This document shows positions 34,528-44,655 of a stretch of 64,000 nucleotides of DNA, one piece after another (position 1 is the stretch's first letter; every line of letters starts with the position of its first letter). The notes under the pieces are model-generated. The model searched no databases. It was not told the origin of the DNA and was given only the letters and a program-made list of their open reading frames with translations. Origin of the DNA: DASPKT01 sp035626475 (lineage in GTDB: Bacteria > Pseudomonadota > Alphaproteobacteria > Azospirillales > Azospirillaceae); contig DASPNP010000015.1 of the NCBI GenBank assembly GCA_035626475.1, positions 1-64,000 on the forward strand, written 5' to 3'. A program made the translations under genes and the position numbers.

Positions 34528-35550
34528 TCACGGTTTCGGCCGCGGCACGATGGCGCCGCTGCCCGCCGGTCCCATTAGACCGTGGCGCGCCGCCCAATCC
34601 AGGAAAAGCTGCGGCCAGACTTGCAGCGGCGTGTCCTGGATGCCGCGCAGGCCGAAGCCGTGGCCGCCCTCCTCGAACAGATGCATGGCCGCCGGCACGC
34701 CGGCCTTGCGCAGCGCCGCGTATATCAGCAGCGCGTTCTCCACCGGCACCGGCTGGTCATCGGCGGCGTGCAGGATCCAGGTCGGCGGCACCCCGGCCGT
34801 GACGTTCATGTCGGGGGAGAATTCCGCCTCGCGCTCCGGCGTCGGGTCCGGCCCCAGCATGTTGGCGCGCGAGCCCGGATGCGAGATCCCGGCCTTCATC
34901 GAGATCACCGGATAGACCAGGCAGCCCAGGTCCGGCCGCGCCGGGAGCGCGTCGGCGCCGTCGACGGGCTCGTAGACCCTGCGCTCGAACCGGGTCAGCA
35001 GCGTCGCCGCCAGATGCCCGCCGGCGGAGAAGCCCTGCACCGCCACCCGCGCCGGGTCCAGCCCGTACTCCGCCGCCCGCGCCCGGATCAGCCGCAGCGC
35101 GCGCTGGGCGTCCTGCAACGGCGTGTCGGGCCCGGCGGCCCAACCCTGGTGCGGCAGGCGGTAGAGCAGGACGAAGGCGGTCACGCCCCGCGCCGCCAGC
35201 CAGCGCGCCGTCTCGAACCCCTCCTTGTCGACCACCGTGTGAGCGTAGCCGCCGCCGGGGATGACCAGGACCGAGGCGCCGTTGGGCCTGACAGGGCGGA
35301 AGACCGACAGGGTCGGGCGGGTCACGTAGCGGATGGCGCGGTCGCGCAGGTTCCACTGGTTCTGCCGCTCCCACACCTCCTGCACGACGGTCACCTTTTC
35401 CCCTCCCGGCGGCTTGCTGGGCCAGAGGCCGATCACCAGCGTGGGTTCGTCCGGCACCGGCCGTATCAGGTCGTCGGCGGCGAGCGGCAGGGAGAGCGCG
35501 GCGAGCGCGGTGGCGGAGCCGGTCAGCAGGGCGCGGCGGGAACGGATCAT
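34528..35550 (-). CDS. Exported alpha/beta-hydrolase (carbohydrate-esterase-like)
   Basis: 340 aa. Tat/Sec-type signal (RSRRALLTGSATALAALSLP). Hydrolase core: SVLVIPGGGYAH (oxyanion), Ser in VQGFSAGGHLA, Asp in LHAADDQPVP and His in EEGGHGFGL, a full triad of the BD-FAE/acetyl-xylan esterase group. Next to a PL10 lyase and TonB receptor, a pectin or oligouronide acetyl esterase is the likely role. It is 12 nt downstream of the DUF885 gene and co-directional with it. Confidence 0.88.
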   Translation of the reverse strand: MIRSRRALLTGSATALAALSLPLAADDLIRPVPDEPTLVIGLWPSKPPGGEKVTVVQEVWERQNQWNLRDRAIRYVTRPTLSVFRPVRPNGASVLVIPGGGYAHTVVDKEGFETARWLAARGVTAFVLLYRLPHQGWAAGPDTPLQDAQRALRLIRARAAEYGLDPARVAVQGFSAGGHLAATLLTRFERRVYEPVDGADALPARPDLGCLVYPVISMKAGISHPGSRANMLGPDPTPEREAEFSPDMNVTAGVPPTWILHAADDQPVPVENALLIYAALRKAGVPAAMHLFEEGGHGFGLRGIQDTPLQVWPQLFLDWAARHGLMGPAGSGAIVPRPKP

Positions 35551-35562
35551 GGGAAGGCTCCG

Positions 35563-37284
35563 TCAGGTACGGGAGGAGGTGAGGTGCCGCTCCAGCACCG
35601 CCAGCGGCAGGGGGCCGGGGGCGAGGATCGCGTCGTGGAAGGACTTCAGGTCGAAGCGGGGGCCCGCCGCCCTGGCCGCCGCGTCGCGGAAGGCGACGTG
35701 CCGATCGTAGCCGACCATGGGCGCCGCGACGTGCCCGGGTAGGACGAAGGCGCGGGCGACCTCCTTCTCCACCACGTCGCGCGTCTCGGCGGTGAGCCCG
35801 ACCATGTAGTCCACCGCCTTCTCCCGGCCCCAGCCCTTGGCATGGATGCCGGTATCGGCGACCAGCCGGGCGGTGCGGAACAGCAGGGATTGCAGATAGC
35901 CGACGCGGCCGAGCGGGTCGTCGGCATAAAGGCCCATCTCGTCGCCCAGCCGCTGGGCGTAGATCGACCAGCCCTCCAGCGACGCGCCGGGAGAGGCCAG
36001 CTGGGCGCGGAGCGGGTGCGGCGCCGCGCGGTCCTGCAGGGCCGATTGCAGCAGATGGCCCGGCACCGTCTCGTGGTCCACGACCGTGGGCAGGCTCCAG
36101 ACCGGCCGGTCGCGGATGCGGGCGAGGTCGACATAGTAGGCGCCCGGCTTGGTGCCGTCGAAGGAGGGGTTCAGGCGCCACCCCTGCACGCCCTGCCGCT
36201 CCTCCTCGTCCGAAAGACGGCGGATGTCGATGGGGCCCTGCGGCAGCGGGCCGAAGAGGGCGGGCAGGCGCGGGCGGATGGCGCCCAGCCGTGCGTTCAT
36301 GTCGGCCACCGCCCTGGCGCGGCCCTCGGCGGTATCGGCGTATAGGTGGCGGGGGTCGGTCGCCAGGGCGGCAAGCCGTTCCCCCACGCCGCCATCGCCG
36401 AGGCCGGCGACGCGCAGGGCCCGGTCGGTCTCCGCCGTCAGTTCCCCGGCCCAGCGCAGGCCGAGCGTGTGCGCCTCCTCGGGCGTGATGGGCGTGGTGC
36501 AGAGGGTGGCGAGCGCGGTGGCGTAATAGGCATCGCCGTCCCTCAGCCCGCCGACACCATTGCCGCCGCTGCTGGCACGCTGCGATGCCAGCAACTCGAC
36601 CTGCCGTGCCAGGGCGGGGGCGATCTCGTCGGCCAGCAGGCGGCGGGCGCGGGCGGAGAGGGCCGCGCCGTCAAGCCCGGCCGCCGTGGCCGCGTCGCCG
36701 AAGCGGCCGGGCAGCGGGCTCCCCTCTCCCAGAGCGGTGCGCAAGGACGACAGCCGGTCGAGCGTGAGGTCGAGGATGAAGGCGGGCGGCACGCGCCCCT
36801 CTCCTGCCGCCTCGCGGGCCCGCACGGTCTCCTGGTCCAGGGTCGCGGCGAAGCCCCGGAGGCGTGCCAGCCAGGCTTCGGCCTCGGCGGCCGAGGCGAT
36901 TGCGGCCTGCTTCTCCAGCTGCGCCGGGGCGGTCACATGAGCGCCCTGCAGATGGGTCAGCACATAGGGGGTGAAGCGCCCGCCGGTGACACCCCAGGGG
37001 AAGCGGGCCGCGGCCGTTGCCTCCCCCTCCAGCATGAACAGCACCGCCTGCCGATCCAGCGCCCGCACCGGCGACAGGCCCTCGGCGGGAAACTCCGCCA
37101 GCAGCCGGGCGTGGCGGGCGGCGGAGGACGGGTCGGCCTTCCGCTCGGCCTGTAACAGGTCGAACAGGGCGTGCAAGGCGGCATCGGCGCCGCTGGAGGC
37201 CTCCGCCGGCCAAGCGGCCAGCAGCCCGGCACCGGCGGCGGAGGCGCCGGCACGGGCCAGCAGGTCGCGGCGGGTCAGGCTCAT
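35563..37284 (-). CDS. DUF885 putative metallopeptidase
   Basis: 573 aa. Twin-arginine signal (SLTRRDLLARAGASAAG). DUF885 core with VVDHETVPGHLLQ, the HExxxGH-type zinc motif, and SIYAQRLGDEMGLY. DUF885 members are exported proteins resembling M32/M3-like metallopeptidases. Overlaps the stop of the LamG-containing gene by 4 nt, so it belongs to the same leftward operon. Why a peptidase sits among pectin genes is unclear. Confidence 0.87.
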   Translation of the reverse strand: MSLTRRDLLARAGASAAGAGLLAAWPAEASSGADAALHALFDLLQAERKADPSSAARHARLLAEFPAEGLSPVRALDRQAVLFMLEGEATAAARFPWGVTGGRFTPYVLTHLQGAHVTAPAQLEKQAAIASAAEAEAWLARLRGFAATLDQETVRAREAAGEGRVPPAFILDLTLDRLSSLRTALGEGSPLPGRFGDAATAAGLDGAALSARARRLLADEIAPALARQVELLASQRASSGGNGVGGLRDGDAYYATALATLCTTPITPEEAHTLGLRWAGELTAETDRALRVAGLGDGGVGERLAALATDPRHLYADTAEGRARAVADMNARLGAIRPRLPALFGPLPQGPIDIRRLSDEEERQGVQGWRLNPSFDGTKPGAYYVDLARIRDRPVWSLPTVVDHETVPGHLLQSALQDRAAPHPLRAQLASPGASLEGWSIYAQRLGDEMGLYADDPLGRVGYLQSLLFRTARLVADTGIHAKGWGREKAVDYMVGLTAETRDVVEKEVARAFVLPGHVAAPMVGYDRHVAFRDAAARAAGPRFDLKSFHDAILAPGPLPLAVLERHLTSSRT

Positions 37285-40200
37285 GGCGCGGTCCCCTTCT
37301 CCAGGCTCACCTGGTTGTTGCGCCTGGTGATCTCCGGCCCGCCAGCATCCACCCGCACGGTGGCGGCGCGGGCGCCGGCTGGCAAGGGCAGCGTGACCGT
37401 GGTGGTCTTCGGCAGCAGGTCGTCGGGCGCCGCCAGTTCCGGCACCGGGGCCGAGGCCAGCACCTTTCCGGCCGCGTCCAGCGCCTGCACCGTGCCGCCG
37501 CGTACCGGGGCGGCGCCCAGGCTGTGGACGGTGACGGCCAGGCCATCCGGCCGCTGCGTCACGTCATAGGGGCCGATGCCCAGATCGGGCCGCTGCCAGG
37601 ACGGGCCAGCCGGGCGATCGAGCGTGAATTCCAGCACCGTCGCCACCTTGGGCGGGAAGGTCAGGGCCAAGTCGCCGCCGCGCTCCAACTCCACCGTCCG
37701 GCTCTCCGGCGTGCCGTCGGCCTCATCGTCGCCGTCGCGGTCGATGCCCTGGGTGACGCGCCAGGTGCCGGCCTCCACGTCCCAGCCGGTCATGGTGGCG
37801 GCGACCGGCCTGTCCTCCAGGTTGAAGGCCACGACCTTGAACCCCCTGGGCGTGGCGGGGGAGACCAGCAGTGCCACGCTGTCGCCCCGGGCCGGCGCCT
37901 GGAAGCGCCAGCTCACCACATGGCCCGGCATGATCTGGTTGCGCCGCAGCGCCATGCCGCCGAGCCGCGCCCGCTGCAGCAGGTCGCTCGGCACATGCAC
38001 CCGGTCGGACCAGAGATGACCCTCGGTCATCATGTACTCGCGCTGGGCGTTGATGCGGATCTCCTTGGCGTACAGCTCCTCCAGGAAGCGCTTGTCGCCG
38101 GTGGTCTGCCAGGCGACGTGCCGGGCGAAGGCGAGGTCGCTGCCCGGCCCGCCGGTGTTGGAGAGCGGGCTGTCCTCCGCCGGCGCGGCCCGGGCGAGGT
38201 CGGTCAGCGCCCGGCCCCACTCGCCGCGCTTGCCCAGGAGTTCGATCACGTCGCTGTTGAGCGTGGAGACGGCGCTCCAGCCCGGGCGGCCGGCATCGCT
38301 CAGCAGCGGGCGGAGGTACTTGTCGTCGCCGGTCCAGCGGTAGGCGGCCCAGAAGATCTGGTTGGCGCCCGACACGCCGGTGCCGCCGCGCTCCTGGTCG
38401 GTCGACCAGTTGATCTCGGCCGGAAAGGTCCAGCGCCCGTCCGGCCCCTGTTTGCCGTGCGCCAGATAGCCGTCGGCCAGTTCCAGCACCAGCTTCCGCA
38501 CCGCGGGAGACCCGTTGTACTCGGCCAGCATCAGGCCCGGATGCAGCACCAGGTAGGAGAAGGGCTTGGACCATTCCCACACGCCCTCGCGGACGATGTC
38601 GTCGGCGCCGAAGAAGTTGCTGACGATGTGGCGGTGGCCCGCTTTGTTGACCTCGGTGATGCGCGGGAACTGCCGCGCCGTCTCCATCTGCCGCTCCACC
38701 GTGCGGGGGTCGCCCCAGTTCAGGTAGAGGGCCTGGGCGACGGTGTTGATGCCCTCCTCATAGATGTGCAGCTCGTCGGTGCGGATACTGTTCAGCCCGT
38801 CCTTCAGCATGCCGTTGGCATAGGTGGCCTCCAGCAGCGCCATCAGCGACGCGTTCAGCTTGTCGGGCTCCACCCCCATCAGGGCCAGCGGCGGCCATTG
38901 GTTCAGCAGGTCGGTATCGTCGGAGATGCCGCCGCCGAACTCGCCCGCCCCGGGCTTGCCCGGCTCGATCTGGCGCTGGTCGATCCACCAGGTGACGAAG
39001 CGCTGGACCGAGCGCAAATCCTCCACCTGCCGGAAGGCCCAGAGCGGCACGCCCGGCGGCGGGGTCGGCTGGGTGAAGGGCACGCCGGGCTGCTCGCCAT
39101 TCTGCTCCGCCCAATAGGCGCGGCCCTGGACATGGGCGGGGTCGATGCGCAGCAGGTCCGACACGTCGCGCCAGTAGCGCTCATAGATCGGCAGCAGATG
39201 GTTGTTCGGCTGCTCCTCGACGAAGAAGCCGAGGTTGTCGCGCACCTGCTGGAAGCGGTCGGCGACATGCTCCGCCTTCGCCGCCTCGCGCGGCTTGAAG
39301 ACCAGGCGGAGCTTGGCGCCGTCCAGGCTGTCGCCGCTGAAGTCCGGGGCGGCCGAGGCGATCTGCAGGTAGAGGCTGCGGTCGTTGGGCAGGAAGCGGT
39401 CGCGAATGTCCAGCCAGAGCGTGCGCGGCTCGCCCGGCCTGACCGAGACATTGACGTCCAGCAGATCGCGCTCGGGCCAGATCGGGTCCTTGACCCGGAT
39501 GTTCAAGGGAACGAGGCCGCCATGGGTGGCCTGGACCTTCAGGGCCGGCAGCTCCAGCGCGATGCCGTCGAGGCCCGCCTCCATGTTCTGCCAGCCATAG
39601 GAGAAGCGGCCCACCGGCTGGCCCGGCGCCACGTCGCGGAAGTCAGCCGGGATCAGCACATGGACCAGCGGCAGGCCTGATGTGCCGGCCGCGCGCGGCG
39701 TGCTGGGGGCGCCTGCCGGCAGGGCCACCACCGTGGCGCGCTCCTCCGCCACGAAACGCCCGTCGATGAAGCGGCGCAGCTCGCCCAGGGTGGGGTAGTC
39801 GGGCGCGGCCGTCGCGCGGATCGTGTAGCTCAGCGCGGCGACGCCCGCCGGGACTGCGCCCTCGGTGACGTTGTAGGCGCCGATCTCCTGGATCGGCACC
39901 TCCTGCACCGCATTGTCGAAGCGCAAGCGTCCGCCGGTGCGGGGCGGGAGGTTGGTGGTGGTGCGCTCGGCACCGGCCGGGCGGTCGGCCAGCCGCGTCT
40001 CGGCGCCCTGCCCGTCCAGCGCCACCAGCGCGCCATGGGCGGCGCCCTGCAGCTCGATGCGGTTCCAGGGCTCGTCCGGCAGGTTGAAGGTGACGCTGCG
40101 GCCGCCCACCGAATAGGTGTTCCAGTCCGGCAGCTCGAAGTAGTCGTGCCGGCCGGCGAGGCGGGAGCGGTTGTAGACGCCCGGCCAGGTGGTCTCGCGG

Positions 40201-41141
40201 ATGCCGTCGGTGCCGCGCCACATATGCTGCTTCACGTCGCGGGCATCCGTGAACTCGACCTTGCGGATGCGGGTGGATGCCGACGACAGGTAGGGCGGCG
40301 CCTCGCGCTCCCAGCCGAAGCGGGTCGCCCAGGCCTCGCGCCAGGGCGACTGGTCGGCGCGGCGGGGGCCGGCGGCGTCGAGCGTCGGCTCCTTGCCGCG
40401 CGCCAGTTCGGCCACGGCGCGGTCGTCCAGCATGCGGTCGTGGATGCGGATCTCGTCGATGTCGCCGCCGCGCATGAAGCTGTAGCGGCTCTGCACCTGG
40501 TAGGGCGCGATGATGCGGCTGTGCGGGCCGAAGGCGTAGAGGCCGGCATCGAGGACCGCCGGCTTGTCGAGGCTGGCGGCCGGCTTGCCGTCGACATACA
40601 GCCGCACGCCGCGCGTCTCGTCCCAGGAGAAGGCGATGTGGGTCCAGCGGTCGGGCGCCGGGACCCGGTCCAGCTTGTGCGAGACCCGGATTCGGGACAG
40701 GTTGGCGTCGGTGACGAAGCCGTCGAAGCCCTGGCCGTTCCAGTCCAGCCGCAGCCAGACCATGTCCCAGCTGCTGTGGTCGGCATAACCGACGCGGAAC
40801 AGCGGAAACTGGTTGCGCCCCAGCGGCTCGCGCGCCCGCCAGAAGAAGGAGAGCGTGCCGCGCTGGGCGAAGATGTTGCCGGCGGCGGGCCAGGCCAGGA
40901 TCTGGTCGTGGTCGGCCTGGATGGCGCCGCCCTTCGCCCCGTCGGGCACGATGCGGGCCATGTCCAGGAACAGCGGCACCGCCCCGCCCTTCGCCGTATC
41001 GGCGTCGAACCCCTTGTCGGCGGAGACGTGGAACAGCAGGCCGGGCGCCTCGGCGGCGGCATGGGCTGCGGGCGCCGGGACTACGGACGCGAGGAGAAGG
41101 CCGGAGGCGGCGAGCGCCCTCCGGGTGCGAGAGTGCGCCAT
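37281..41141 (-). CDS. Giant exported protein with LamG domain, probable polysaccharide-degrading enzyme
   Basis: 1286 aa from ATG at 41141 (AGGGATGG upstream); the more upstream start would add 27 residues before the signal (TRRALAASGLLLASVVPAPA). Residues about 35-260 are a concanavalin/LamG-like beta domain (RWTHIAFSWDETRGVRLYVD). The middle (about 260-600) is beta-rich; about 620-1050 is a helical toroid-like region (WPPLALMGVEPDKLNASLMA, INWSTDQERGGTGVSGANQI), and the end is beta-sandwich. A six-hairpin lyase or glycosidase acting on pectic polymers is my best guess from architecture and neighbours; no family is certain. Confidence 0.8.
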   Translation of the reverse strand: MAHSRTRRALAASGLLLASVVPAPAAHAAAEAPGLLFHVSADKGFDADTAKGGAVPLFLDMARIVPDGAKGGAIQADHDQILAWPAAGNIFAQRGTLSFFWRAREPLGRNQFPLFRVGYADHSSWDMVWLRLDWNGQGFDGFVTDANLSRIRVSHKLDRVPAPDRWTHIAFSWDETRGVRLYVDGKPAASLDKPAVLDAGLYAFGPHSRIIAPYQVQSRYSFMRGGDIDEIRIHDRMLDDRAVAELARGKEPTLDAAGPRRADQSPWREAWATRFGWEREAPPYLSSASTRIRKVEFTDARDVKQHMWRGTDGIRETTWPGVYNRSRLAGRHDYFELPDWNTYSVGGRSVTFNLPDEPWNRIELQGAAHGALVALDGQGAETRLADRPAGAERTTTNLPPRTGGRLRFDNAVQEVPIQEIGAYNVTEGAVPAGVAALSYTIRATAAPDYPTLGELRRFIDGRFVAEERATVVALPAGAPSTPRAAGTSGLPLVHVLIPADFRDVAPGQPVGRFSYGWQNMEAGLDGIALELPALKVQATHGGLVPLNIRVKDPIWPERDLLDVNVSVRPGEPRTLWLDIRDRFLPNDRSLYLQIASAAPDFSGDSLDGAKLRLVFKPREAAKAEHVADRFQQVRDNLGFFVEEQPNNHLLPIYERYWRDVSDLLRIDPAHVQGRAYWAEQNGEQPGVPFTQPTPPPGVPLWAFRQVEDLRSVQRFVTWWIDQRQIEPGKPGAGEFGGGISDDTDLLNQWPPLALMGVEPDKLNASLMALLEATYANGMLKDGLNSIRTDELHIYEEGINTVAQALYLNWGDPRTVERQMETARQFPRITEVNKAGHRHIVSNFFGADDIVREGVWEWSKPFSYLVLHPGLMLAEYNGSPAVRKLVLELADGYLAHGKQGPDGRWTFPAEINWSTDQERGGTGVSGANQIFWAAYRWTGDDKYLRPLLSDAGRPGWSAVSTLNSDVIELLGKRGEWGRALTDLARAAPAEDSPLSNTGGPGSDLAFARHVAWQTTGDKRFLEELYAKEIRINAQREYMMTEGHLWSDRVHVPSDLLQRARLGGMALRRNQIMPGHVVSWRFQAPARGDSVALLVSPATPRGFKVVAFNLEDRPVAATMTGWDVEAGTWRVTQGIDRDGDDEADGTPESRTVELERGGDLALTFPPKVATVLEFTLDRPAGPSWQRPDLGIGPYDVTQRPDGLAVTVHSLGAAPVRGGTVQALDAAGKVLASAPVPELAAPDDLLPKTTTVTLPLPAGARAATVRVDAGGPEITRRNNQVSLEKGTAP

Positions 41142-41204
41142 GGTCCATCCCTGTGCTGGGGCGCGCGGGCGCCCGTTTTTCGTTGAGCCGTGCCGATTCC
41201 TATT

Positions 41205-41514
41205 CCCGTCATCCCGGCGCAAGCCGGGGCCCAGGAGTTGCAGCCATGGGCGGTGGATGAAGCGGGAGCCGGACGGTTTGGCAGCGATGGCGTGGTGCGT
41301 GCTTCGACAGGCTCAGCATGAGGAGGATTTAGCTGCTCCCGACCGGATCTGTCCGGGATAGGCCAGGATTGCCTGGAACCAACATCCCTCATCCTGAGCT
41401 TGTCGAAGGACGCACCACGTCCCAGCCTCTCCGCTTCATCGACCGCTCATGGCTGCAACCCCTGGGCCCCGGCTTAGGCGCTACGCGCCAGCTTCGCAAA
41501 CGCCGGGGTGACGG
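41205..41514. repeat. REP-type composite element, copy 1
   Basis: Starts CCCGTCATCCCGGCGCAAGC and ends with GCAAACGCCGGGGTGACGG in inverted sense, with CCTGGGCCCCGGCTTAGGC inside. The same start and end occur at 54102..54342. Between the ends lies a different palindromic repeat (41294..41416). This fills most of the 433-nt gap between the LamG gene and the TonB receptor gene; no gene is seen there. Confidence 0.8.
41294..41416. repeat. Inner inverted repeat with 30-bp arms
   Basis: Left arm 41294-41323 and right arm 41387-41416 match as inverted copies at 27 of 30 positions (GCTTCGACAGGCTCAGCATG versus its partner). This CTTCGACA-GCTCAG family is widespread between alphaproteobacterial genes. 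It lies within the larger REP-type element. Confidence 0.8.
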
Positions 41515-41574
41515 TGGAGGAGAACCGGTTGGCGGTCGGCGGGTGGGAGCAGCGCGCCCCCACCCGTCACGGGA

Positions 41575-44493
41575 TCAGAACTTGTACTGCACGCCGAGAT
41601 TAAACTGCCGCCCGGTGTGGCTGTAGAAGACCACGCTGTCGCGGGTGCTGGACGTGTACTGGTCGTTGAACTCGTCCGTCAGGTTCAGGGCCTCGAAGGT
41701 CACCTTGATCCGGTCGGTGATGGCGTAGGAGGCCGAGGCGTCCAGCGTCAGGGTGGAGTTCGTGCCGTTGACGTCGTTGCCGACATTGTTGCTGGGCACC
41801 GCCGTCAGGTACTTGTCGCGGTAGGCGGCCGAGACACGGGCGCTGAACTTGTCGTCCTCGTAGTACAGCGTCGCGTTGTAGGCGTTCTTCGAAAGGCCGA
41901 CCAGGTCGTTCTCCACCTGCGCCGTGCCGAGCGCGCTGACGAAGTAGCTGATCTCCGACGTCACGTAGGTGTAGTTCAGGATGGCGCCGAAGTTCTGGAA
42001 CGGCTCGGGGAGGAAGGTGAAAGGCTGCTGGTAGTTGATCTCCACGCCCTTCAGCGGCCCGCCCTTGGTGTTGACCGGCCGGGTGAAGAGGAACAGGTCG
42101 GTCGGGACGGCGGTGGAGCCCTGCAGCAGCGCGTCCGACAGGCCCGAGGTGTTGAAGGGCCGGGTCTCCTGCAGGTTCTGGATGAAGGTCTTCACGTCCT
42201 TGTAGAAGAAGCCGACGCTGAGCAGGCTGTCCGGCGCGAAGTACCACTCGGCCGAGGCGTCGAAGGTGTTGGCGCGGATCGGCTCCAGCGTCGGGTTGCC
42301 CGAGCTGACCGAGCGCACGCCGACCAGGTTGATGGTGCCGCCGGGGGTCAGGCTGCCCAGGCCCGGGCGCGACATGACCTTGGAGGCCGACAGGCGCACC
42401 AGGAAGTCGGGCGTGACCTCGCCCACCAGGTTCAGCGAGGGCAGCCAGTCATTGTACTCGCGCCGCGCCGTCACCTCGACCGGCGCGCCGGCCACCACCT
42501 GGTAGCCGCGCGAGGTCTGCTTGGTGCGGGCGAAGCGCACGCCGATGTCGCCGCGGATCGGGATCGGCAGCTCGTCGAAGCTGAACTGGCCCTGGGTGTA
42601 GCCGGCCATGACCTCCTCGGTCACGCCCGCGATGTTGCCGCGGGCGCCGGCGCTCTCCACGCCCAGCAGCTGGAAGATGCCGGTGCCGCTGTAGATGCCG
42701 AAGACCTCGTCGAACTTCTCGACATCCGGGCGCAGCCAGGTGGTCGGCGTGCCCTCGGGCACGTCCAAATTGCGGCCGAAGCCGGACAGCAGCGTCGTCA
42801 GGTCGGCGATGGTGGTGCCGGGGGGCAGCGCCGGGATGGTGGTCTCCGACGCGCGCTGCTGCGCCGTGCTGGCGTAGGTGAACTTCTTCCAGTTGGCGCC
42901 GGCCTTGATGGTGAAGGCGGGCACGACCTCGTAGGAGCCGTTCAGCTCGGCGACCTTGTACTCGTTGTCGACCGTCTGCGGGCGCAGGCGGATCTCCGAC
43001 CCCACGAAGGCCCCGCCGGCCGGGGCGAAGACGTAGTTGGCCGGGTTGGTGACGTCAAAGCCGTAGTTCAGCGCCGGCAGCCGGTCATCCTCGCGGAAGT
43101 CCCAGGAGTAGCCTGATGTGTTGGCGCGGTCGATGGTGACCGTCGTCTGGATCGGGTTGTCCAGCTCCGACTTGGAGTAGCCAACCAGCCCGTCGATCTT
43201 GAGGGCGTCGGTGAACTCGTGCGAACCGGTCAGCGTGTACTGGTTATAGATCGTCTCCAGCTCGTCGTAGCGGGACTCCGAGCGGATATCGACGCCGTCG
43301 AACAGGCCGTAGACCAGGTTGCCGTTGGGGTCGACCGTGGCGTCGCGGACCGAGGTCTGCGGCTTGCCGTTGGCCGACGCCGGACGCGAGAAGGAGAAGG
43401 CCTCCAGCCAGTCCTCGCGCCGCGTGGCGTCGAACTGCGAGCGCAGCACGTCGAAGCTGAACAGCGTCTCGTCGGCCGGCTGCCACTGCAGCGAGCCGGT
43501 GATGCCCAGCCGCTCCTGCTCATGGGTCAGGCGGCCGTAGCGCGGGATGCGCGGGTGGAAGGTATTGTCGTTGTTGACCGCCCCGAAGGCGGCGTCGGTG
43601 GAGCTGCGCGGGTTGCCGGGCGAGCAGGCGGTGGTCAGCGTCGCGGAGGCCGGGGCGCAGAAGCCGCCGTTGGTAGTGCTGCGGTCCCAGCCCACCGTGC
43701 CGAAGCCCTCCTCGCGCAGATGGCGCTTGGTGTAGGCGACGGAGAGCAGCGCGCCGAACTTGCCGTCGGCGAAGGTGCCGCTGACCAGGCTGGAGACGCG
43801 CGGGTCGAACTTCTTGCTGAGGTCGTTGTAGCCCTCCTGCGCCGAGAAGGCGAAGGTGAAGTCCTTGTAGTCGAAGGGCCGGGCCGTCGCGAGGTCGACC
43901 GTGGCACCGAGCGAACCCTCCTCGGTCTCGGCCGAGGGCGTCTTGCGCACCGTGATGCTGTTGAACAGCTCGGACGCGAAGACGTTGAAGTCGAAGGCGC
44001 GGGAACGGTTGTTGCCGCCGGAGCTGTCGGTGCCGCCGGTGGTGCTCTGGCCCTCCATCCCGTTGATCTTCACCCGGGTGAACTGCGGGGACAGGCCGCG
44101 CACCGTGATCTGGCGGCCCTCACCGGCGTCGCGGGCGATGGAGACGCCGGGCACGCGTTGGATGGACTCGGCCAGGTTGGCGTCGGGGAAGTCGGCGATG
44201 TCCTCGGCCTTGATGACGTCGACGACGCCCGACTCCTTGCGCTTCTCGTTGAGCGCGCTGCCGAGCGCGGCGCGGAAGCCGGTGACGACCACCTCGGTCA
44301 CATCGTCGGCGCCGCCGGCCTGGGCCGTGGCGTCGTCGCCCGGCTGGGCGGTTGCGTCGGCGGGGGCGCCCGGCTGGGCGGCGGGGGCCGGCTGCTGGGC
44401 CGCGGCCGTGCCGGCCAGGGACATGGCGAGCGCGATCGCCGCCAGGGACGTGCCCGAGCGCAGACGCATGGCCGTGGGACGCACTACCTTCAT
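41575..44493 (-). CDS. TonB-dependent receptor, probably for pectic oligosaccharides
   Basis: 972 aa from ATG at 44493 after GGGAGAGG. Signal peptide, then an acidic/Ala-Gln linker and TEVVVTGFRAALGSALNEKR (TonB box region). Plug domain: DFPDANLAESIQRVPGVSIA and EGRQITVRGLSPQFTRVKIN, typical of the large Caulobacter/Xanthomonas-type receptors. The barrel ends in GRQFNLGVQYKF. It imports large ligands across the outer membrane using TonB. Neighbouring pectate lyase and shared operator motif suggest oligogalacturonides as ligand. Confidence 0.93.
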   Translation of the reverse strand: MKVVRPTAMRLRSGTSLAAIALAMSLAGTAAAQQPAPAAQPGAPADATAQPGDDATAQAGGADDVTEVVVTGFRAALGSALNEKRKESGVVDVIKAEDIADFPDANLAESIQRVPGVSIARDAGEGRQITVRGLSPQFTRVKINGMEGQSTTGGTDSSGGNNRSRAFDFNVFASELFNSITVRKTPSAETEEGSLGATVDLATARPFDYKDFTFAFSAQEGYNDLSKKFDPRVSSLVSGTFADGKFGALLSVAYTKRHLREEGFGTVGWDRSTTNGGFCAPASATLTTACSPGNPRSSTDAAFGAVNNDNTFHPRIPRYGRLTHEQERLGITGSLQWQPADETLFSFDVLRSQFDATRREDWLEAFSFSRPASANGKPQTSVRDATVDPNGNLVYGLFDGVDIRSESRYDELETIYNQYTLTGSHEFTDALKIDGLVGYSKSELDNPIQTTVTIDRANTSGYSWDFREDDRLPALNYGFDVTNPANYVFAPAGGAFVGSEIRLRPQTVDNEYKVAELNGSYEVVPAFTIKAGANWKKFTYASTAQQRASETTIPALPPGTTIADLTTLLSGFGRNLDVPEGTPTTWLRPDVEKFDEVFGIYSGTGIFQLLGVESAGARGNIAGVTEEVMAGYTQGQFSFDELPIPIRGDIGVRFARTKQTSRGYQVVAGAPVEVTARREYNDWLPSLNLVGEVTPDFLVRLSASKVMSRPGLGSLTPGGTINLVGVRSVSSGNPTLEPIRANTFDASAEWYFAPDSLLSVGFFYKDVKTFIQNLQETRPFNTSGLSDALLQGSTAVPTDLFLFTRPVNTKGGPLKGVEINYQQPFTFLPEPFQNFGAILNYTYVTSEISYFVSALGTAQVENDLVGLSKNAYNATLYYEDDKFSARVSAAYRDKYLTAVPSNNVGNDVNGTNSTLTLDASASYAITDRIKVTFEALNLTDEFNDQYTSSTRDSVVFYSHTGRQFNLGVQYKF

Positions 44494-44588
44494 GGACCTC
44501 TCCCTGTTCCCGGCGACCATGGGGTCTTTGCCGCCCCCGGTCGCGCATTAAATTCCGGGCCCTGCGCCCGAAGTTCTTCCCCGATGAT

Positions 44589-44616
44589 TACTACCGGTGT
44601 CATGGCACCGGTGTCA
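44589..44616. promoter_or_regulatory. Tandem operator candidates before the TonB receptor
   Basis: Two overlapping-spaced sites: TACTACCGGTGTCA (44589-44602) and TGGCACCGGTGTCA (44603-44616), the latter matching TGACACCGGTGTCA at 13 of 14. They lie about 100 nt before the receptor start and just beyond the end of the pectate lyase gene. See the matching sites at 46.5, 46.6 and 49.9 kb. Confidence 0.65.
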
Positions 44617-44655
44617 GTTTTCATGCGCGCACTTGCCCCTCACCCACCCGGGACC

